34,390 bases of DNA, from the NCBI GenBank assembly GCA_026393035.1, contig JAPLAY010000026.1, positions 1 to 34,390 on the forward strand, written 5' to 3'. Shown piece after piece: positions 29,054 to 34,390 of the stretch (positions are counted from its first letter, which is position 1; every line of letters starts with the position of its first letter). A program made the position numbers and the translations under genes. Source of the DNA: Actinomycetota bacterium. Its GTDB lineage: Bacteria; Actinomycetota; Actinomycetes; Nanopelagicales; Nanopelagicaceae. The notes below the pieces were generated by a model. That model was not told the DNA's origin. It saw nothing but the letters and a program-made list of their open reading frames with translations, and did no database searches.

Positions 29054-30130
29054 ATGGGACTAATTGAGGATCTCCAGAAACTTGTTGAGTTTGAATCGCC
29101 AAGTGAAGATCTCGCAGCCTGTCGTGGAGTTGCTGAACTTGCAGTCGCAATCGCAAATGGAAAATTAAATCCAGAAGCTAAAGTTATTGAAGAGAATGGT
29201 CGCCCGGTTTTCTGGTGGGGCAGCACAAATCCAGAAGTTTTAATTCTTGCGCACCTAGATACCGTCTGGCCTAAAGGATCTTTTGTTCCGACCTGGAACG
29301 TTACAGGTGACATCGCCAAAGGCCCAGGCATCTTCGATATGAAAGCTGGATTTCTGCAAGCAATTTATGCAGTCGCAGATATTCCGAACGCTGCAACAAA
29401 AGTTGCAATTATTGCTACAACTGATGAAGAAGTTGGTAGTCAAACTTCACGCGCACTTATTGAACGGCTATCTAAAACCGCAAAGGCAGTTCTGGTTTTG
29501 GAAGCTTCATTAAACGGAAAAGTTAAGACTGGACGTAAGGGCACTGCGATGTATCAAATTGCGCTTCATGGCCGGGCGTCACATGCCGGGTTAGAACCTG
29601 AAAAAGGAATTAATGCCACAACTTTGATTGCAGAAATAGTTTTGGAAGTTGCGAAACTTGCTAATCCAGAGTTTGGAACAACGGTTGTCCCAACAGTTAT
29701 GAACTCAGGTACAACTACAAATACGGTGCCAGCGCTTGCAACCCTTGACGTTGATATTCGCTCTTATTCTTCTTCCGAACTATCTCGGATTGATTCTGCA
29801 ATAAAATCCCTAGTTTCATCAAATAGCCAAGCAAAACTAGAAGTAACTGGTGGGATAAATCGCCCACCGCTTGAAACAAGTTCTACTGCAGAGCTCTATG
29901 AAATATTGGAGAAGGTCGCTAACGAGATCGGATTTGCTCCGATTGGCCACGCATCAGTTGGTGGCGCAAGCGATGGAAATTTTGCAGCTGCTGCTGGAGT
30001 TAGAGTTCTAGATGGACTTGGCGCAGTTGGTGATGGCGCACATGCACCACACGAACAAATATTGCTCTCCTCAATCCCGGCGCGAGTAACACTTCTAACT
30101 GCTTTTATTAAGGAACTCATTCGTGACTGA
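29054..30130 (+). CDS. M20 family metallopeptidase (carboxypeptidase G2-like)
   Basis: 358 residues with the two-zinc M20/ArgE/DapE layout. Zinc ligands can be read as H67 (LAHLDTVWP), D95 (GIFDMKAG, bridging), E126 (TTDEEVGS, next to the general base E125), E150 (LVLEAS) and H333 (HAPHEQ). The dimerisation domain is inserted at about 165-275 (GRASHAGLEPEKGINA). Closest in style to carboxypeptidase G2 and related aminoacyl hydrolases; substrate unknown. It starts 14 bases after the WYL-like gene and overlaps the XPB gene by 8 bases, so all three are probably one transcript. Confidence 0.88.
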   Translation: MGLIEDLQKLVEFESPSEDLAACRGVAELAVAIANGKLNPEAKVIEENGRPVFWWGSTNPEVLILAHLDTVWPKGSFVPTWNVTGDIAKGPGIFDMKAGFLQAIYAVADIPNAATKVAIIATTDEEVGSQTSRALIERLSKTAKAVLVLEASLNGKVKTGRKGTAMYQIALHGRASHAGLEPEKGINATTLIAEIVLEVAKLANPEFGTTVVPTVMNSGTTTNTVPALATLDVDIRSYSSSELSRIDSAIKSLVSSNSQAKLEVTGGINRPPLETSSTAELYEILEKVANEIGFAPIGHASVGGASDGNFAAAAGVRVLDGLGAVGDGAHAPHEQILLSSIPARVTLLTAFIKELIRD

Positions 30131-31775
30131 TGGCCCGCTAATTGTTCAAAGTGATAAGACCCTTCTATTAGATATCGATCATCCACTAAGTGATGAATGC
30201 CGCAGAGCTATTGCATCATTCGCTGAACTTGAAAAATCACCAGAACACATTCATACCTATCGCTTAACTCCGCTAGGACTTTGGAATGCTCGTGCTGCTG
30301 GACATGATGCGGAACAAGTTGTAGATATCCTCTTGAAGTATTCAAGATTCGCAGTACCGCACGCGCTCTTAGTAGATGTTGCCGAAACCATGTCGCGTTA
30401 TGGCCGACTTCGCCTTGAAGCACACCCAGTTCATGGCCTCGTATTAGTTTCACATGATCCTGCAGTCCTTAAAGAAGTTACTCGTGGCAAGAAAGTTGCG
30501 CCAATGTTGGGGCTGCAATTAGATGATGAAACTATTGTCGTTCACCCCGGACAGCGTGGATTCTTAAAACAAGCACTGTTAAAACTTGGCTGGCCAGCAG
30601 AAGATTTTGCAGGTTATGTAGATGGCGAGCACCATGAAATTGATTTAGTTCAAGATGGTTGGAAAATTAGAAAATATCAAGAGCTTGCGGCTGAAGGTTT
30701 CTGGCACGGTGGTTCTGGAGTCGTTGTTCTGCCATGCGGCGCCGGTAAAACTATTGTTGGTGCTGCCGCCATGGCACATGCAAAAGCTACGACGTTAATT
30801 CTCGTAACGAACACAATTGCCGCAAGACAATGGCGTGACGAACTTTTAAAACGAACCACGCTTAATGAAGATGAAATTGGCGAATATTCTGGATCTAAAA
30901 AAGAAATCCGCCCAGTGACAATCGCTACTTATCAAGTAATGACAACCCGCAAGCAAGGCGTTTACGCCCACTTAGATCTATTTGATGCTATTGACTGGGG
31001 CTTGATTATTTATGATGAAGTGCACTTACTTCCTGCACCAATCTTTAGATTTACCGCTGACATTCAATCTCGTAGGAGACTTGGCTTAACTGCAACTCTC
31101 GTGCGCGAAGATGGCATGGAAGGTGAAGTTTTCTCACTAATTGGTCCCAAGAGATTTGATGTACCTTGGCGTGAAATTGAAGCCCAGGGATATATTGCAC
31201 CTGCCGATTGCATCGAAGTTCGCGTAGATCTAACTGAGGCTGAACGTTTAAATTATGCAACAGCAGAACCAGAAGATAGATACCGATTCTGCTCAACTAC
31301 TGCTACTAAACGAAAAGTAGCAATCGCGTTAGCTAAAAAACATAGTGCGGAACAAGTTCTAATCATTGGACAATATATTGATCAGCTAGATGCATTGAGT
31401 GAAGAGCTAGGAGTTCCGTTAATTAAGGGAGACACTCCAATTAAAGAACGTGAGCGACTCTTTGGGCTATATCGCGCCGGTGAAATCAAATGCCTAGTGG
31501 TTTCAAAAGTTGCAAACTTCTCGATTGATTTACCTGATGCAACTATTGCAATTCAAGTATCCGGAACATTCGGTTCTCGCCAGGAAGAGGCACAACGTCT
31601 AGGTCGAATTCTGCGACCAAAATCAGATGGTCGTACTGCGAGGTTCTATTCAATTGTCGCTAGAGATACCGTTGATCAAGACTTCGCACAAAATCGCCAA
31701 CGTTTTCTAGCCGAACAAGGTTATGCCTACGGAATTATTGACGCTGAAGATATTTTAAGCGCCAACCCAGATTAA
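30123..31775 (+). CDS. xpb: XPB-type DNA repair helicase
   Basis: Superfamily 2 3'-5' DNA helicase of the XPB/ERCC3 type, about 550 residues, close to the mycobacterial enzyme. N-terminal damage-recognition-like part (about 1-150), Walker A LPCGAGKT at 203-210, DEVH box at 298-301, GLTATLVREDG at 321-331, which contains the XPB RED motif (R328-D330), and motif VI QRLGRILRPK at 491-500. Starts with GTG, with AAGGA 8 bases before it, inside the end of the peptidase gene. Converges with the glutaredoxin-like gene by a four-base overlap of stop codons. Confidence 0.96.
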   Translation: MTDGPLIVQSDKTLLLDIDHPLSDECRRAIASFAELEKSPEHIHTYRLTPLGLWNARAAGHDAEQVVDILLKYSRFAVPHALLVDVAETMSRYGRLRLEAHPVHGLVLVSHDPAVLKEVTRGKKVAPMLGLQLDDETIVVHPGQRGFLKQALLKLGWPAEDFAGYVDGEHHEIDLVQDGWKIRKYQELAAEGFWHGGSGVVVLPCGAGKTIVGAAAMAHAKATTLILVTNTIAARQWRDELLKRTTLNEDEIGEYSGSKKEIRPVTIATYQVMTTRKQGVYAHLDLFDAIDWGLIIYDEVHLLPAPIFRFTADIQSRRRLGLTATLVREDGMEGEVFSLIGPKRFDVPWREIEAQGYIAPADCIEVRVDLTEAERLNYATAEPEDRYRFCSTTATKRKVAIALAKKHSAEQVLIIGQYIDQLDALSEELGVPLIKGDTPIKERERLFGLYRAGEIKCLVVSKVANFSIDLPDATIAIQVSGTFGSRQEEAQRLGRILRPKSDGRTARFYSIVARDTVDQDFAQNRQRFLAEQGYAYGIIDAEDILSANPD

Positions 31776-32011
31776 AGCTTAGAGAAAGCGCTTCTGAATC
31801 TTTCGGGATCAACCAGAAAGAAATCATGTTGTTGATTATTAATTAGTATTACTGGAACCTGTTCGCCATATTTAGCTTCTAGCTCTGGATTGCCATCAAT
31901 AATTACTTTTTTAATTGTGAAGCTAAATTCTTTCTGCAATTCAACTAGCGTTTCAAGAGCGACATCACAGAGATGGCAGTTGCTCCTCGAGTAAATTTGA
32001 ACTTCATGCAC
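31772..32011 (-). CDS. Glutaredoxin-like thiol oxidoreductase (CxxC)
   Basis: 79 residues with a thioredoxin/glutaredoxin fold pattern: strand, then SNCHLC active site (C12, C15), helix LETLVELQKEF, strand VIIDGNP, and the cis-proline turn GEQVPVILINN near residues 50-60. It fits the DUF836 glutaredoxin-like family of actinobacteria better than classic GrxA/NrdH, since the site is CHLC and not CPYC or CMQC. GTG start; an ATG 4 bases downstream is out of frame. Upstream TAGAAT plus six bases suggests a leaderless transcript. Redox partner unknown. Confidence 0.85.
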   Translation of the reverse strand: MHEVQIYSRSNCHLCDVALETLVELQKEFSFTIKKVIIDGNPELEAKYGEQVPVILINNQQHDFFLVDPERFRSAFSKL

Positions 32012-32017
32012 TTATTA

Positions 32018-32023
32018 ATTCTA
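32018..32023 (-). promoter_or_regulatory. Candidate -10 box for the glutaredoxin-like gene
   Basis: TAGAAT on the coding strand, six bases (TAATAA) before the GTG start, the same geometry as at several other genes here. It lies within the 101-base divergent region 32012-32112, where I see no other clear element beyond a weak TGCC/GGCA inverted pair around a T-run. Confidence 0.4.
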
Positions 32024-32099
32024 GGGTTTCCAAAGCACATTGCCAGCCTTTTTTAAGCGCAGGCAGAGTCGACGAGTGGTATCCCACGAGCCTGACTGC

Positions 32100-32105
32100 T
32101 AGCGT
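32100..32105 (+). promoter_or_regulatory. Candidate -10 box for the secreted protease gene
   Basis: TAGCGT followed by seven bases and the ATG at 32113. Matches the TANNNT pattern, without a clear -35 or Shine-Dalgarno. Weakest of the series because TAGCGT is a common hexamer. Confidence 0.3.
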
Positions 32106-32112
32106 TTTGCCC

Positions 32113-34390
32113 ATGCGTGCCAAATATTTACTACTGATAGCAGCGCTCTTCGGTAGCGTTTTCGCGGCACCAGCACATGCACTTCCTTCTCAAGTTAAAT
32201 CTATAGATGCGCCTTGGGTCTATTTTTATGCTGATAAATCTGGAACTGCTTCAGTCACCAAGAATTCAATTCCAAAGACTTTCTCGGTCGACAAAGCTTT
32301 AACTAAGAGCTCATTTAAAGTTGATTTCACGAATACTCCGGAGATCTATCGCCCCGCAATTAACGCAGCCGTAGATGTTTGGGGGCAAAACTTCACCTCA
32401 CAAGTGCCGGTAAAAGTTCAAGTTTTATGGGAACGTCAAGCATCAAGTGCAACTCTTGCAGCCGCATCACCTGGAAAATTCCACTCAAATTTTAAGAATA
32501 TTCCAGATAAAGATCTTTGGTACGCCTCTGCCTTAGCAGATGCAATTGCTGGTGAAGATATTGAACCAACTATTCCAGAGGTAACAATCCGAATTAATTC
32601 GACAAATGGTCCAATGCTTTATCTGGGTACAGATGGAAACTGTCCAAGCACTAAATACGATTTAGAATCGATGATTCTGCATGAAATGGCTCATGGGCTC
32701 GGTTTTCTCTCTAATTCTGATTACGACAATTTATTTGGTTACGGAAGCATCCAACAGCCAACACCATACGATGCCTATGCCCAACTTGCTGATGGTCGAA
32801 GATTGATGGATCTAGATTCACCTTCACTTGCGCTAGGCACTGCACTAACTGAGCCACTTGTCTGGTCCGGTGCAAATGGCGTACGTGCAAACAATGGAAT
32901 CAAACCCGCTTTATATACGCCAAAGACATATGAAGGCGGATCTTCGGTCAGCCACCTAGATGAAGCAACTTTTGCTAATAGCGAACGTGATGCGGTTATG
33001 ACGCCGAATTTAAAGATGGGTGAAGTTTTTCATAACCCTGGACCACTTTTAATTGCGATGTTTGAAGATTTAATGTCAAAACCACCAGCTGGATTGCCTT
33101 TCGGAATTCCCGGAGCGCCTAGAAACGTTAAGGCTTTAGTTGGCGATAAATCAGCAATTATTAGCTTTGATCCGCCGATAAATCAGAGAACTGCTCAAGT
33201 TACCTCATACGTGATTAAGGTAAATCAGACCGGGATAGAAAAGACTTTTACTACTAGCCCAGCAATATTTACTGGCCTAACAAATGGAACTAATTATTCT
33301 TTCTCAGTTACTGCAAAGAATGCGGTTGGCGCATCGATTATTGCAACAACAAATGGTGTAATCCCCCAAGCTTCATGGAAGAAATCTATTTTAGATTCAA
33401 CAGCAGATGGCAAGTATTTGGCAACAAGTACATATGGCGGAAAGGTTGTTGTTGCCTACAGTGATACCCAGCGCGGGCTTTTAAAGCTTGCTACTTGGAG
33501 CGGAAAGAAATGGAGCATCGAAACTGTCGATGGCGATTCAACTAAGAGCGGACGGACAAAAAATAGCGTTGCGGGTTCCGTTTCTATTTGCACAACTTCG
33601 GTTGGCAAAACTAATTATCTAAATCTTTACTATGGGGATTTAACAAATAAGGATTTACGTCGAGCTTCATTTAACGGTAAAAAGTGGAGTTATGAAGTAA
33701 TAGATGGCGATGGTCCAACGATTCAAAGTTATAAAGAAGTGGAACGCGTCCGGACTGCAAGTGATGTAAGCGTCTCGAACGCATGTGCAATTACATCTGC
33801 TGGCGAACAAGTTTTCTATCGTGATGAGAGTCAAGGAATCTTGCTTGGCGCAGTTCGTGATGGAAAATCTTGGCGTTATGAAATTGTTGATGGTGATAAC
33901 TTATTGAACAACCGAACTATGGGTGATGTCGCATTTCATCTAACAGCAAAAGTTGTTGGAACCAAGATTAATTTAGCGTACGACTCAATTTTATCTGTCA
34001 GCAACTCAGATAAGAGCGCGCTGCGTGGCGAAGTTCGAATCGCAACCAGAGAGAGCGCATTCCCAGAAGATTGGAAGTATCAAACTTTGGCCGCAAGCGG
34101 TGGTAACACAATCGTTGCGGGCTATGACGTTGCTTTGAATTTAATCTCAAAGAACCTATATGCAACTTGGCTTGGTGCATCAGGAATCTCACTTCCTAAG
34201 CCAGACCAAATTCAATGGAGCAAAGTTGGCGTAGATCTCACGCCAAACGTTGCGAAGAGCGATTATTTCGGGGTTCCTAGTTCACCTGTTGCAGTCGATG
34301 ATGCGGGACTTATCTTTGGTTGCCAAGATCGACTTTGTTACTTTAATAAAGTTGATCAAACAATTAATTTGATTTCAACTACGAGCATCG
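32113..34390 (+). CDS. Secreted zinc-protease-like protein with FN3 and repeats, 3' end missing
   Basis: Continuous frame of 759 codons from ATG to the window edge with no stop. Signal peptide at residues 1-23 (basic start, hydrophobic core, APAHA before LPSQ). The catalytic-type motif is HEMAHGLGF at 190-198 (H190, E191, H194). The usual metzincin third histidine position (200) is serine; a later SHLDEATF (H281) followed by AVMTPNL (M296, a possible Met-turn) may supply the third ligand. A fibronectin type III domain spans about 335-418. From about 420, tryptophans recur at 422, 467, 525, 587 and 654, three of them in the pattern W-x-x-E-[TVI]-[VI]-DGD, suggesting a beta-propeller or similar repeat. 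Probably exported; substrate unknown. Confidence 0.8.
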   Translation, partial: MRAKYLLLIAALFGSVFAAPAHALPSQVKSIDAPWVYFYADKSGTASVTKNSIPKTFSVDKALTKSSFKVDFTNTPEIYRPAINAAVDVWGQNFTSQVPVKVQVLWERQASSATLAAASPGKFHSNFKNIPDKDLWYASALADAIAGEDIEPTIPEVTIRINSTNGPMLYLGTDGNCPSTKYDLESMILHEMAHGLGFLSNSDYDNLFGYGSIQQPTPYDAYAQLADGRRLMDLDSPSLALGTALTEPLVWSGANGVRANNGIKPALYTPKTYEGGSSVSHLDEATFANSERDAVMTPNLKMGEVFHNPGPLLIAMFEDLMSKPPAGLPFGIPGAPRNVKALVGDKSAIISFDPPINQRTAQVTSYVIKVNQTGIEKTFTTSPAIFTGLTNGTNYSFSVTAKNAVGASIIATTNGVIPQASWKKSILDSTADGKYLATSTYGGKVVVAYSDTQRGLLKLATWSGKKWSIETVDGDSTKSGRTKNSVAGSVSICTTSVGKTNYLNLYYGDLTNKDLRRASFNGKKWSYEVIDGDGPTIQSYKEVERVRTASDVSVSNACAITSAGEQVFYRDESQGILLGAVRDGKSWRYEIVDGDNLLNNRTMGDVAFHLTAKVVGTKINLAYDSILSVSNSDKSALRGEVRIATRESAFPEDWKYQTLAASGGNTIVAGYDVALNLISKNLYATWLGASGISLPKPDQIQWSKVGVDLTPNVAKSDYFGVPSSPVAVDDAGLIFGCQDRLCYFNKVDQTINLISTTSI

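Noticed and set aside
32041-32075. T-run flanked by TGCC and GGCA as a possible terminator
   Set aside because: The stem is only four base pairs, the T-run is in the loop and not after the stem, and it lies between two divergent starts where no terminator is needed.
1-34390. CRISPR arrays, tRNA/rRNA genes, insertion sequences, phage or defence islands
   Set aside because: No regularly spaced repeats, cloverleaf-like segments, transposase or integrase frames were seen; the coding content is conserved metabolism with few gaps.

Overview
The window reads as a slice of core energy metabolism from a small-genome, low-GC actinobacterium. Evidence for Actinobacteria: the ccs block (phosphatase, ResA, CcdA, ResB, CcsB) has the order I recall for Mycobacterium Rv0525-Rv0529. 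The pair of a helicase-associated WYL-like protein and an XPB helicase matches Rv0862c/Rv0861c. MenB, MenE, MenG and PLDc_N-type proteins also have actinobacterial lengths and motifs. The AT-leaning base composition, near-zero gene spacing and frequent start codons without a Shine-Dalgarno site fit the freshwater acI group (Nanopelagicales: Planktophila/Nanopelagicus-like). That placement is inference, with no 16S or ribosomal gene here to settle it.

Layout. 1-13503 (minus) is a nuoA-to-nuoN operon for proton-pumping NADH:quinone oxidoreductase. All 14 subunits are present, nuoN only as its first 12 codons at the left edge. menG (minus) lies just upstream of nuoA. A perfect 19-bp palindrome sits between them, over the probable nuo -35 region. 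14354-21767 holds menaquinone biosynthesis split over both strands: bioY-menF (plus), menB-menC-menD (minus, menD overlapping the menF 3' end by 49 bp), then menE-menA and a small PLDc_N membrane protein (plus). 21781-26024 (minus) is a system II cytochrome c maturation operon led by a histidine phosphatase. 26083-31775 (plus) holds a HAD-IB hydrolase, the Rv0862c-like protein, an M20 peptidase and XPB helicase. A short glutaredoxin-like gene (minus) follows, then, from 32113 to the right edge, a signal-peptide-bearing zinc-protease-like protein with a fibronectin III domain and a tryptophan-containing repeat region. That gene is open at the window end.

How they work together: complex I delivers electrons from NADH to menaquinone. 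MenF-D-C-E-B-A-G build the quinone, and the Ccs/Res proteins mature c-type cytochromes further down the chain. MenH and MenI are not in the window. The right end changes to DNA repair and a secreted enzyme.

There is no stretch over 300 bases without a gene; the longest gap is about 100 bases (32012-32112). I saw no tRNA, rRNA, CRISPR array, insertion sequence, phage gene or convincing intrinsic terminator. Most of the window is conserved housekeeping. The least explained parts are the edge protease with its repeats, the nuo palindrome, the recurrent TANNNT-plus-6/7-nt-plus-start promoters, and the helicase/peptidase cluster.
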